14,467 nucleotides of DNA, from contig SXJQ01000027.1 in NCBI GenBank assembly GCA_005779345.1, positions 1-14,467 of the forward strand, written 5' to 3'. Position numbers and translations under genes: made by a program. Numbering within the stretch: the stretch's first letter is position 1; every line of letters starts with the position of its first letter. The notes beneath the pieces are model-generated. The model was not told the DNA's origin, searched no databases, and was given only the letters and a program-made list of their open reading frames with translations. Below are positions 6,487-13,913 of the stretch, one piece after another. The stretch comes from Actinomycetota bacterium. Lineage in GTDB: Bacteria; Actinomycetota; Acidimicrobiia; IMCC26256; PALSA-610.

Positions 6487-7832
6487 GTAATCCCTATCGC
6501 GACGAGTTCCCGCCGGTGACGCGCATCCCCGCGCGGGGTCGCGGCCGCGACGAGATCCTGACGATGATGCGCGAGTTGCGCGACCGGGAAGAGGCCCGTT
6601 GGAGCGACGGGTTCGCGTCGGGAAGCGTGTATCACGGCGATCCCGACCACGTGGCGTTCCTGTCGGAGGTCTACACGCTGCATTCGCAGACCAATCCGCT
6701 CCACGCCGATCTGTGGCCGAGCATCACCAAGTTCGACGGGGAGATCGTCCGCATGACCGCGGCGATGCTCAACGGCGGCGACGAGGTCGTCGGCACGGTG
6801 AGCAGCGGCGGCACCGAGAGCATCCTGCTCGCCATGAAGGCGTACCGCGACCGCGGGCACCAGAACGGGATCGAACGCCCCGCGATGATCGTCGCCGACA
6901 CGGCGCATGCGGCCTTCGACAAGGCCGCGCAGTACTTCGGGATCGACAAGATCACGGTGCCGCACGCCGCCGATGGTCGCGCCGACGCGGCCGCGACCGC
7001 GGCGGCGATCACCCCGAGCACGGTGGTGATCGTCGGTTCGGCACCCAACTTCCCGAACGGTCTCATCGACCCGATCGAAGAACTGGCGGCACTCGCCGCC
7101 GACCGCGGGATCGGCATGCACGTCGATGCGTGTCTCGGCGGATTCGTGCTGCCCTGGGCCGAGAAGCTCGGCTACGCGGTTCCGCCGTTCGACTTCCGGG
7201 TTGCCGGCGTGACGTCGATGTCGGCCGACACGCACAAGTACGGCTACGCGGCCAAGGGCACGTCGGTGGTGCTCTATCGCGGCAACGAACTCCGGCACTT
7301 GCAGTACTACACGACGGCCTCGTGGTCCGGCGGCCTGTACTACTCGCCGACGTTCGCGGGGTCGCGTCCGGGCGCGTTGATCGCGCAGTGCTGGGCCGCC
7401 ATGGTCGCGATGGGCGAGGACGGGTATCTCGACGCCGTGCGTCGCATCGTGGAGACCGCGACCGCGGTGAAGGCCGCGGTGCGGGCGATTCCGGGCCTCG
7501 ACGTGATCGGCGATCCGCTGTTCGACGTCGCCTTCCGGTCCGACGAGGTCAACATCTGGGGCGTCCTCGACGAGATGAGCAAGCGCGGCTGGAGCCTCAA
7601 CGGCCTCCAGCACCCGGCCGCGATGCACCTCTGCGTCACGTTGCGCCACACCCGGCCGGGCGTGATCGACCGGTTCGCCGCGGACCTCGCCGCGTGCGTC
7701 GAGTACGTACGCGAACATCCCGACGCGGGTCACGACATGGCGCCGGTCTACGGCATGGCGCAGATGACCGAACTCACGGACGCGGTCGAGCAGGGCATCG
7801 CCGAGTACGTCGACAAGCTCTACGAGGTGTAG
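6483..7832 (+). CDS. Sphingosine-1-phosphate-lyase-like PLP-dependent enzyme
   Basis: This 449-residue protein belongs to the fold-type I PLP decarboxylase group and looks most like sphingosine-1-phosphate lyase. That enzyme splits a phosphorylated long-chain amino alcohol into a fatty aldehyde and phosphoethanolamine. Visible landmarks are SGGTESILLA (residues 108-117, phosphate-binding), HVDACLGG (213-220) with Asp215 for the PLP ring nitrogen, SADTHKYGYAAKG (247-259) with Lys252 as Schiff-base lysine and a second Lys at 258, and SWSGGLYYSPTFAGSRPG (280-297). The spacing of the two lysines equals that of characterised bacterial S1P lyases. No membrane anchor is present, unlike the eukaryotic enzyme, so it should be cytosolic. 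The GTG start overlaps the kinase stop, and LmbE follows after 3 bases. The true substrate could be another 2-amino-1-phosphate compound. Confidence 0.88.
   Translation: MSNPYRDEFPPVTRIPARGRGRDEILTMMRELRDREEARWSDGFASGSVYHGDPDHVAFLSEVYTLHSQTNPLHADLWPSITKFDGEIVRMTAAMLNGGDEVVGTVSSGGTESILLAMKAYRDRGHQNGIERPAMIVADTAHAAFDKAAQYFGIDKITVPHAADGRADAAATAAAITPSTVVIVGSAPNFPNGLIDPIEELAALAADRGIGMHVDACLGGFVLPWAEKLGYAVPPFDFRVAGVTSMSADTHKYGYAAKGTSVVLYRGNELRHLQYYTTASWSGGLYYSPTFAGSRPGALIAQCWAAMVAMGEDGYLDAVRRIVETATAVKAAVRAIPGLDVIGDPLFDVAFRSDEVNIWGVLDEMSKRGWSLNGLQHPAAMHLCVTLRHTRPGVIDRFAADLAACVEYVREHPDAGHDMAPVYGMAQMTELTDAVEQGIAEYVDKLYEV
7824..7829 (+). promoter_or_regulatory. Ribosome binding site of the LmbE-type deacetylase gene
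   Basis: GAGGTG at the end of the lyase gene, 6 bases before the GTG at 7836. It favours GTG 7836 over the in-frame ATG at 7857, seven codons downstream. Confidence 0.55.
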
Positions 7833-7835
7833 CCG

Positions 7836-8609
7836 GTGGGAGCGGCCGAGCACCCGATGCGGGCATGGGGCCGTCTCGACCCGGGCGCGTCGGCGCGGGT
7901 CGTCGTGGTCTCTCCGCACCTCGACGACGCGGTGCTGTCGTGTGCCCACCTGCTCGCCAGCGTGCCGGACCCGGTGGTCGTCACGGTGTTCGCCGGGAAC
8001 CCCCCGGCGTATCCGGTGCCAGCACGTCCGTGGGACGTGCAGTGCGGTTTCGGTCCCGACGACGACGTCATGGCGGCGCGGCGGGACGAGGATCACGCCG
8101 CGCTCGCGGTGCTCGGTGCAACGGCCCGCCACCTCGACTTCGTCGAGTACACCTACAACCCCGGTGACCGGCCGGTCGCGCCGAAGTCGATCGCACCGGT
8201 CCTGGCGGCTGCGATCGCGGCGTGCGATCCGACGGCCGTGCTCATCCCGTTCGGGCTGGCGAACCCCGATCACGACGCCACGCACCGAGCGGCGCTGCTC
8301 GCCGTCGAATCCATCGCGGCGGGGGTGCCGCGGCTCCTGTACGAGGATTCGGGGTACAAGCACATCCCGGGGATGTTGGCGTGGCGCGTGTCGCGGCTGT
8401 TCCGCTCGGGGCGGTGGCCGACGCCGGTGTGTCCCGACGTCACGATCGACGAGGGCCGCAAGCAGCGCGCGCTCGCCTGCTATCCGAGCCAACTCCTCGC
8501 GCTCGAGGACGATTGGCAGATCTCGGCCAAGCTCGCCGCGCCGGCGCCGGAGCAGTACTGGCGTCTCGAACCCCCGCCGCCGGGATGGGAAGGGCTCATC
8601 GACTCGTGA
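7836..8609 (+). CDS. LmbE/PIG-L-type deacetylase
   Basis: This 257-residue protein is a probable zinc-dependent N-deacetylase of the LmbE/PIG-L family. The family removes acyl groups from amino sugars such as GlcNAc-inositol in mycothiol synthesis or GlcNAc-phosphatidylinositol. The zinc-site motif SPHLDDAVLS (residues 26-35) supplies His28 and Asp31 with the catalytic Asp30, and PDHDATH (144-150) supplies the HxxxH pair ending in His150. The usual AHPDD is SPHLDD here, a common variation. No signal peptide is seen. The start is GTG 7836, 3 bases after the lyase stop; the weaker alternative is ATG 7857. It is the last gene of the plus-strand unit and converges on the DUF1501 gene with 25 bases between them. 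It could instead be a BshB/MshB-like thiol biosynthesis enzyme, but nothing nearby supports that. Confidence 0.87.
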   Translation: MGAAEHPMRAWGRLDPGASARVVVVSPHLDDAVLSCAHLLASVPDPVVVTVFAGNPPAYPVPARPWDVQCGFGPDDDVMAARRDEDHAALAVLGATARHLDFVEYTYNPGDRPVAPKSIAPVLAAAIAACDPTAVLIPFGLANPDHDATHRAALLAVESIAAGVPRLLYEDSGYKHIPGMLAWRVSRLFRSGRWPTPVCPDVTIDEGRKQRALACYPSQLLALEDDWQISAKLAAPAPEQYWRLEPPPPGWEGLIDS

Positions 8610-8637
8610 TCCACAGCGCCGGCTGAGGCGGGGATCA
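8607..8637. terminator. Interrupted inverted repeat spanning both convergent stop codons
   Basis: TGATCC (8607-8612) and GGATCA (8632-8637) form a perfect 6-bp outer stem that includes the stop codons of the LmbE-type gene and of the DUF1501 gene. Between them CAGC (8614-8617) and GCTG (8622-8625) form an inner 4-bp stem with loop GCCG. There is no U-run on either strand, so this is at best a weak, possibly bidirectional, terminator or transcript-end structure. Confidence 0.3.
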
Positions 8638-9933
8638 GGGGGTCGAGGCGATGAAGTCGAGGTACTCGTACTGCTTGCCGAGGATCTGGCGGTCGTCGGC
8701 GCGCAACCACTTGCGCAGGATCGTCGCGTACACCGACCGGAAGTCGACGAAGCTCTTCAGGTTGCCGTAGTCGACGAGGTCCTTGTCGTTGAGCAGCGGC
8801 TGCGTGCCGTACAGGCCGCCGCGCACTCGCTCGCCGATGACGAACACCGGGCCCGACGTCCCGTGGTCGGTGCCGGTGTCGCCGTTCTCCTCCGGGCGGC
8901 GCCCGAACTCGGAGAACGTGACGACGATGACCTGTCGACGCCAGCTCGTCGCCAGCGTCTTGAAGAACTGGTGGACCCCTTCGTCGAACCTCCGCATGAG
9001 GTTCGCGTGGCCACCCGTTCGTCCGCCCTGGCCGGAGTGCGTGTCGAAACCGCCGATCCGCGTGTTGATCGCGCGGATGCCGAGGTTCGTGTTGATCAAC
9101 TTCGCGGCGAGCACCATCTGTCGTACGAAGGAATCGTCGGGGAAGGTCCCCGCGTACGCGGGCTTGATCTTGCCGGTGATCTGCACGAGCGTCTGACCGG
9201 TCGCGGCGATCTCGTTGCCCCACGCGCCGAGTCCCGTGTCGGAGTAGTTCATCGACGCGAGTGCCTGTAACATCCGCGTCTCGTGCGCCTCGTCGCGTTC
9301 GATGCCGAACGCCCCGCCGATCCACAGCGGGAGCCCGGCGGGCTGATTCTTCTTCCCGACCATGTGCAGTGGCACGCCCGAGTCGAGCACGACCTGGTAC
9401 AGCGACTCCTTCTCGGAGTTCGCGAGCCCGTCGGCCCAACGGCCCATCCAGCCGGTGGGATACGACGCGGTCGCGCCGCCCCAGCCCTGCATCCAGTAGG
9501 CCATCGAGGAGAAGTGGCTGAAGTCGGGCGGTTTGTAGCCGACGCCACGAACGACGGCGACCCAGCCGCGGTCGTAGCGGTCCTTGAGCCGGTACAGCGA
9601 GGGATGCAGTCCGACGCCGGTGCGCAGCGGCAGACAGTGCGACGGTCGGATCCCGATCGTCGGCCGCTTGTCGTAGTACGCACCGGACGATGCGGGGATC
9701 ACCGTGTTGAGACCGTCGTTGCCGCCGTCGAATTCGACCATCACGACGATCGGGTCGTGCGGCCCGAGCGCCGGCGCCGCGAACGCCTCGAGATGCGACA
9801 GCAGCGGGCTCATCGCGACCCCGCCGGCACCGACGGCGCCGGCTTGGAGGAGGCGCCGACGCGACAGGCCGAGGTCGGCCCCGGGAACCGTGAGGCGCCG
9901 GCGCTCCGGGGTCATGGGTTCGGTCATGGCCAT
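8635..9933 (-). CDS. DUF1501 family protein with Tat signal
   Basis: This 432-residue protein matches the DUF1501 family, secreted proteins related to the alkaline phosphatase/sulfatase fold whose reaction is not established. SRRRLLQ (residues 24-30) followed by a hydrophobic Ala/Gly segment is a twin-arginine signal; cleavage near AFA-AP (50-54) is plausible. The mature protein begins with the family hallmark DGGNDGLN (69-76). Later come IGGFDTHSGQ, FSEFGRR (340-346) and TDHG (355-358), residues that would form a metal or active site in that superfamily. ATG 9933 has GGGAG 6 bases upstream (9944-9940), so the Tat n-region is 23 residues long. It follows the DUF1800 gene after 10 bases. DUF1800 and DUF1501 genes are paired in many bacteria and probably act together outside the membrane. 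Confidence 0.9.
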   Translation of the reverse strand: MAMTEPMTPERRRLTVPGADLGLSRRRLLQAGAVGAGGVAMSPLLSHLEAFAAPALGPHDPIVVMVEFDGGNDGLNTVIPASSGAYYDKRPTIGIRPSHCLPLRTGVGLHPSLYRLKDRYDRGWVAVVRGVGYKPPDFSHFSSMAYWMQGWGGATASYPTGWMGRWADGLANSEKESLYQVVLDSGVPLHMVGKKNQPAGLPLWIGGAFGIERDEAHETRMLQALASMNYSDTGLGAWGNEIAATGQTLVQITGKIKPAYAGTFPDDSFVRQMVLAAKLINTNLGIRAINTRIGGFDTHSGQGGRTGGHANLMRRFDEGVHQFFKTLATSWRRQVIVVTFSEFGRRPEENGDTGTDHGTSGPVFVIGERVRGGLYGTQPLLNDKDLVDYGNLKSFVDFRSVYATILRKWLRADDRQILGKQYEYLDFIASTP

Positions 9934-9943
9934 CGTCGTCTCC

Positions 9944-11293
9944 CTACGCCAACATGAACTCGGGCGTGAGCGTGATCAACTGCGAGATGTAGTACCAGGC
10001 GTAGTGGTCCCACTCGTTCGGTGCCTCGTACTGCTTCTTCACGTACGCGGTCAGTCGGTTTCGGGTGTTGTCCGACGGGAAGTAGATCCCGAACGCGGTG
10101 AGCGCGTTGTCGACCGCGGTCGCGAACCGCGCGCTGCCGAGACCGGTGTTGTCGAGGACGTCTTGCACCTCGGCTTCGAGGAAGCCGGTCTCGTGGAACA
10201 TCCACCGGTAGTTGTAGACCCACGACGAACGCGCCCAGTACTGCGTCGTGCCGAGCCACGCGCCGTTGTTCTTCCATCCCGCGACGTTCGGTGGTTCGAA
10301 CAGGAACTGTCCCATCTCGTCCATCTCCCACGCCGAGAAGCTCGGGAGGTCACCTCCGGGATCCGTCATCGGGAGGCCCGTCGCCTTCATGATCGCGACG
10401 AGCCATTCAACCGGGCTGCGGACGAGACCCCGGCGCGCCGTCGTCGAATAGAACTCACTGCGGAGGAACAGCGCGCGCAGGCACGCCTTGATGTCCCAAT
10501 CGGTGTCGAGCAACACCTGGGCGAGCGCGTCGACGACCGCTGTCGGCGGGTTCGGGTGGGCGAAGAACGTCCAGAGCTTCGCGGCGACGAACTTCGCAGC
10601 GATGGTCTTCTTGGCGGTGTTCTCCTGGAGCAGGTAGTCGATGATGTCGGGCCCGTCCCAGGCGCGGGTCTGGCCCATGAACGTCTTGTTCGCGGTGTCG
10701 TGACGATCGAGACGGAACTCGTAGGTGTATGGGCGCACCGAGTCGTCGATGTTGTGGCCGGTCCACGCGCGTGCCGCGGCGACGATGTCGGCCTGCGTGT
10801 AGTTGTCCACGCCGATCGTGAAGAGCTCCATGAGCTCGCGGGCGAAGTTCTCGTTCGGCGACCACTTGTCGTTGTAGGCGCCGTCGAGGTAGATGAGCAT
10901 CGCCGGTTGCAGCGACATGTCGTGGACGAGTTGGCGAAAGTTGCCGAACGCGTTCGTGCGGAACAGGTTGTTCTGGTCCCACATCAGGCGCATGTCGCCG
11001 ACCTTCTCGTTCTCGCTACAGAAGTGCCCGTGCCAGAAGAGCGTCATCTTCTCCTGGAGGGGCTTGGTGCTCGTCGCCATGCGATCGAGCCACCAGTCGC
11101 GGAGCATGTACTCCTTCTCCCAGTCGCCGATGTCGTCGTCGAGGAAGGTCGGGCGCGTCACGTCGACGACGTCGTCGAGCAGTTCGTCGACGGTGTCGGC
11201 GAGCGGCACCGCGAGTTTCGACTGGATCGTCGCCCAGTCCGCGCCGAAGCCGGCTCGCCGGTACAGATGTGCAATTCCCCAATCAGACGGCAC
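9944..11293 (-). CDS. DUF1800 family protein, no signal peptide
   Basis: This 449-residue protein belongs to the DUF1800 family, of unknown biochemical function. It shows the family start HLYRRAGFGA (residues 9-18), FWHGHF (86-91), and the highly conserved PNENFARELMELFTIG (146-161) followed by YTQADIVAAARAWTG (165-179). EPPNVAGWK and an AWLGT segment appear later. The GTG start at 11293 has AGGGGG 5 bases upstream, and an in-frame TAG at 11305-11303 blocks any longer form. The protein therefore truly lacks an N-terminal export signal, although its partner DUF1501, 10 bases downstream, has a Tat signal. Either DUF1800 works in the cytoplasm or it leaves together with its folded partner. It is the first gene of this two-gene operon. 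Confidence 0.9.
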   Translation of the reverse strand: MPSDWGIAHLYRRAGFGADWATIQSKLAVPLADTVDELLDDVVDVTRPTFLDDDIGDWEKEYMLRDWWLDRMATSTKPLQEKMTLFWHGHFCSENEKVGDMRLMWDQNNLFRTNAFGNFRQLVHDMSLQPAMLIYLDGAYNDKWSPNENFARELMELFTIGVDNYTQADIVAAARAWTGHNIDDSVRPYTYEFRLDRHDTANKTFMGQTRAWDGPDIIDYLLQENTAKKTIAAKFVAAKLWTFFAHPNPPTAVVDALAQVLLDTDWDIKACLRALFLRSEFYSTTARRGLVRSPVEWLVAIMKATGLPMTDPGGDLPSFSAWEMDEMGQFLFEPPNVAGWKNNGAWLGTTQYWARSSWVYNYRWMFHETGFLEAEVQDVLDNTGLGSARFATAVDNALTAFGIYFPSDNTRNRLTAYVKKQYEAPNEWDHYAWYYISQLITLTPEFMLA

Positions 11294-11463
11294 TGCGTCC
11301 CCCTACTCAGAGCCCCGCGCTCTTGGTTCATCGGCGGGGCCGAGGAGGGATCTGTAGGCAGAGCGACGAAATCGGGCAGTCCGTCCGGCGAGCGGCGTCG
11401 GCGCCGAGGTCGGGCCGGTCAGCTCGGTCAGGTCGGTCAGGTCGGTCAGGTCGGTCAGGTCGG
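11294..11463. other. 170-base spacer with leader and repeat, no gene
   Basis: This non-coding stretch separates the DUF1800 start from the SMP-30 stop, both on the minus strand. It must hold the DUF1800-DUF1501 promoter unless that operon is read from upstream. It contains a strong ribosome binding site (AGGGGG, 11304-11299), possible hairpins at 11309-11340, and most of a 9-bp tandem repeat at 11424-11468. A TACAGA (minus strand, about 11356-11351) could be a -10 element, but no convincing -35 was found. No coding potential was recognised. Confidence 0.55.
11299..11304 (-). promoter_or_regulatory. Ribosome binding site of DUF1800, next to an in-frame stop
   Basis: AGGGGG on the minus strand, 5 bases before GTG 11293. 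Its first two bases belong to the in-frame TAG at 11305-11303, so the start of DUF1800 can lie no further upstream. Confidence 0.7.
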
Positions 11464-11468
11464 TCAGG
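11424..11468. repeat. Tandem repeat, 5 copies of a 9-bp unit
   Basis: TCGGTCAGG occurs five times without a mismatch at 11424, 11433, 11442, 11451 and 11460, preceded by a degenerate partial copy around 11417-11423. On the minus strand each unit carries TGA. Because 9 is a multiple of 3, all copies are in the frame of the SMP-30 gene: its stop (11466-11464) is in the first unit reached, and four more in-frame TGA codons follow. Copy number could vary by replication slippage. Confidence 0.92.
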
Positions 11469-12315
11469 GCCGGCCGGCGCCGGGGACCTCGACGCGCAGC
11501 CGTTCGATCCGGCCGTCGCGGCGAGCGATGCACTGGTCGGGGTCCGACGTGCTCGCGGTGCAGACGTACAGCGTGCGCCGATCGTCGTCGCCGAGCATGC
11601 ACGCGAACGCGCCGCCCCGGCCCGTGTCGACGACCTCGAGGACCTCGCCGCTTTCGGCGACGCGCAGCACGCGGCCGGTCATCGGGCACGCGCTCCAGAC
11701 GGCACCTTCCGCGTCGAGGCAGATACCGTCGGGGATCGCTCCGTCGAGTTGCGCGAAGAGGCGCCGATTGCCGAGCGATCCGTCGGCCGCGATGTCGAAC
11801 GCCGTCAGGCGACCGGTCATGCTCTCGCCGACGATCATCGTCGATCCGTCGGGAGTGATGACGGTTCCGTTGGGGAAGGCGAGTTCGTCGGCGACGACGC
11901 GGACCGAACCGTCGGGTTCGATCGCGAGCATCACGGTCGTGCGCGGCTTCTCCTGCGCGTGGAGATCGAACCCGAAGTTCCCGACGTAGGCGCGACCCGC
12001 CGCGTCGATGACCATGTCGTTGCAGTGGTACGGGGCGAGGTCCCAGAGGTTCGCGTGCTCGACGAGCGCCCCGCCGGGTTCCTGGCGCAGCACCCGCCGG
12101 TCGCGCATCGACACGACCAGCATCCGGCCGTCGGGGAGCCATCCCAGACCGCTCGGATCGTTGGGAACGTCGGCGACGACCTCGTGCGCACCGTCGGGCG
12201 CGAGCGCGATCACCTGCTGGCCGTGCATGTCGGAGAAGAACAAGCGTCCGTCGTGCCACCGCGGCCCCTCGGGGAACGCGAGTCGCTCCATCACGGTCTC
12301 GAGCGCGCTCGTCAT
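11464..12315 (-). CDS. SMP-30/gluconolactonase family protein
   Basis: This 283-residue six-bladed beta-propeller protein belongs to the SMP-30/gluconolactonase/LRE family, metal-dependent hydrolases of sugar lactones and related esters. FPEGPRW (residues 14-20) carries the conserved metal-binding Glu16. CND (98-100), FPNG (148-151, Asn149) and PDGICLD (195-201, Asp196) provide the other expected metal ligands. DG-G-W/V strand patterns repeat through the sequence as in propellers. No signal peptide is visible. ATG 12315 overlaps the MFS stop by 4 bases (ATGA), and AGGAGG at 12328-12323 is a near-ideal ribosome binding site. Co-translation with a transporter suggests that the lactonase acts on the transported compound. 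The gene ends inside the first unit of the 9-bp tandem repeat. The exact lactone cannot be told. Confidence 0.88.
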   Translation of the reverse strand: MTSALETVMERLAFPEGPRWHDGRLFFSDMHGQQVIALAPDGAHEVVADVPNDPSGLGWLPDGRMLVVSMRDRRVLRQEPGGALVEHANLWDLAPYHCNDMVIDAAGRAYVGNFGFDLHAQEKPRTTVMLAIEPDGSVRVVADELAFPNGTVITPDGSTMIVGESMTGRLTAFDIAADGSLGNRRLFAQLDGAIPDGICLDAEGAVWSACPMTGRVLRVAESGEVLEVVDTGRGGAFACMLGDDDRRTLYVCTASTSDPDQCIARRDGRIERLRVEVPGAGRP

Positions 12316-13913
12316 GTGACATCCTCCTCGGTCGGCGAGATCTCGTCGAGATCCTTGCCTGCGGGTTCGGGCAGGAACGGAATGAGCGCGAGCGCCGCGA
12401 CGATCGTCGGGATCGCGCACCATGCGATCGCCTTGCCGACGCCGCCGAGCGACTCGGAGAGCATCCCCGCGATCAACAGCCCCGCGGCCGAGCCCATGAC
12501 ACTGACGATGAGCAGCATCCCGTTGCTCGTGCCGCGAACCTCGGTGGGGAACAGCTCTGCTCCCATCGTGGAGATCGCGAGTCCGCCGCAACTCGCCGCC
12601 AGCACGCTCAAGATCGAAAACACGTAGAGGAGCGTGCCCTCGCTCAGGAAGAACCCGATCTGGCACAGCCCGGCGAGCGAGAGGAACACCGCGGCCACGG
12701 GTCGGCGACCGCGCAGTTCGCTGAGCCGGCCGGCGAGGACGATGCCGACGAATCCCGGGAGTCCGGTGGTCACCGCACGAAAGCCCAGGATGCCGCTGTT
12801 CGAGAAGCCGCGATCGTCTTCGAGGTACTTGTTCATCAGGCCCGCCGACGGCGCCGCGAGCATGTTCGTCATGAACCCGACGGCGGCGAGAAGGATGAAC
12901 CGCTTGCCGTAGCGCCGGTCGACGACCTCGCCCGCCCGCCCGCGTGCGACGTCGCGACCGCTCAGGTCGGAGTAGCGACGCGTCTCGTGGATCCGACGGG
13001 CCAGTCCCGGGAGCAGGAACAGCGTGAGCCCCGAGATCGCGAACCCGAGCCGCCAACTCTCCTGACCGACGTCGGCGAGCGGGAGCAGGACGACGACCAT
13101 CGTGAAGCCGAACCCACCCGCCATGGTGAGCATTGCAGCGGCGAACGCTCGCGCACCCTCGGGGGCCTCCTCGATGGCGGCGATGCCGGCGACGATCGCG
13201 GCCGCGCCGACGAACCCCCGCGTCGTCGATTGCAGCACGGTGAGCGTGTAGACGTCGGGAGCGAACGCGGAGAGCACGTTCGAGATCGCGACACCGCCGA
13301 GGCCGACGAGGATCATCTTCCGGCGCCCGACTCGGTCGGCGAGCGCCATCACGAACAGGGCGACCAATGCTCCCGATCGCGAGATCGCGAGGACACGGGT
13401 GAGGCTCGAGTCGGCGATCCCGAACGAGTCCTGCACGTTTTGTGCGTTCTGGCCGAGGAGCGAACCGCCGAAGGTCGCCATGGTCGTCGCGAACGCGGCA
13501 CACGCGAGCATCGTGGCCTGCGCCTGGCTGAAGGGGACGTTCGCGAGCAGCAGCGGGGCCCTGAGCGGCGCGGGGCGCGGTTCGTCGAACACGGCAGCTC
13601 GGATGTTCGCCGCCGTGTGATCGACCCGCCGTTCGAGCTGCGCGACGATGAGCCCGCCGAACAGCCAATGGAAGTACGGAACGCGGATCTCCGAGGTGGC
13701 CTCGACCTCCAACGTGGTCATGTCGTCGTGCGAGGTGAGGTGGATCTGCTGATGCGCGTCGTCGGCGATCGCGGCGAAGGGCACGCGGACGGTGTCGGCG
13801 GCCCCGCTCGCGAACTCGTGATCCGCGACGTCGAGATACTCGACGACGGCGTCGCGGACCCGATCGGCAGGAGCCGCGATCTCGACGAGCCTCTGGGCGA
13901 GCATCTGCGGCAT
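12312..13913 (-). CDS. MFS transporter with a soluble N-terminal domain
   Basis: This 533-residue protein has about 130 hydrophilic residues before a major facilitator transporter body of roughly 12 membrane spans. The transporter part shows ADRVGRRKMILVG (192-204, loop 2-3 signature), its second-half counterpart AGRLSELRGRRP (394-405), and ELFPTEVRGTSNG (453-465), seen in sugar-porter-like and organic-acid MFS proteins. The N-terminal section has alternating strand-like segments, then YFHWLFGGLIVAQLERRVDH (80-99), which resembles the closing helix of SRPBCC/polyketide-cyclase-like domains; that assignment is tentative. ATG 13913 was chosen as the first Met of the domain. GGGGGAG is 14 bases away, too far, so the exact start is uncertain; ATG 13904 is possible. 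The stop overlaps the SMP-30 start, and the gene is divergent from the peroxiredoxin gene 34 bases away. Confidence 0.83.
   Translation of the reverse strand: MPQMLAQRLVEIAAPADRVRDAVVEYLDVADHEFASGAADTVRVPFAAIADDAHQQIHLTSHDDMTTLEVEATSEIRVPYFHWLFGGLIVAQLERRVDHTAANIRAAVFDEPRPAPLRAPLLLANVPFSQAQATMLACAAFATTMATFGGSLLGQNAQNVQDSFGIADSSLTRVLAISRSGALVALFVMALADRVGRRKMILVGLGGVAISNVLSAFAPDVYTLTVLQSTTRGFVGAAAIVAGIAAIEEAPEGARAFAAAMLTMAGGFGFTMVVVLLPLADVGQESWRLGFAISGLTLFLLPGLARRIHETRRYSDLSGRDVARGRAGEVVDRRYGKRFILLAAVGFMTNMLAAPSAGLMNKYLEDDRGFSNSGILGFRAVTTGLPGFVGIVLAGRLSELRGRRPVAAVFLSLAGLCQIGFFLSEGTLLYVFSILSVLAASCGGLAISTMGAELFPTEVRGTSNGMLLIVSVMGSAAGLLIAGMLSESLGGVGKAIAWCAIPTIVAALALIPFLPEPAGKDLDEISPTEEDVT

Noticed and set aside
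6402..8492. A 696-residue minus-strand frame opposite the lyase and deacetylase genes
   Set aside because: It has a His/Arg/Val-rich composition without motifs, and the plus strand carries two well-motivated enzymes with good ribosome binding sites.
11464..13668. A 734-residue protein joining the SMP-30 protein to an N-terminal extension
   Set aside because: The extension is a shifted-frame reading of the MFS gene. The ATGA overlap and AGGAGG at 12328-12323 mark the real SMP-30 start at 12315.
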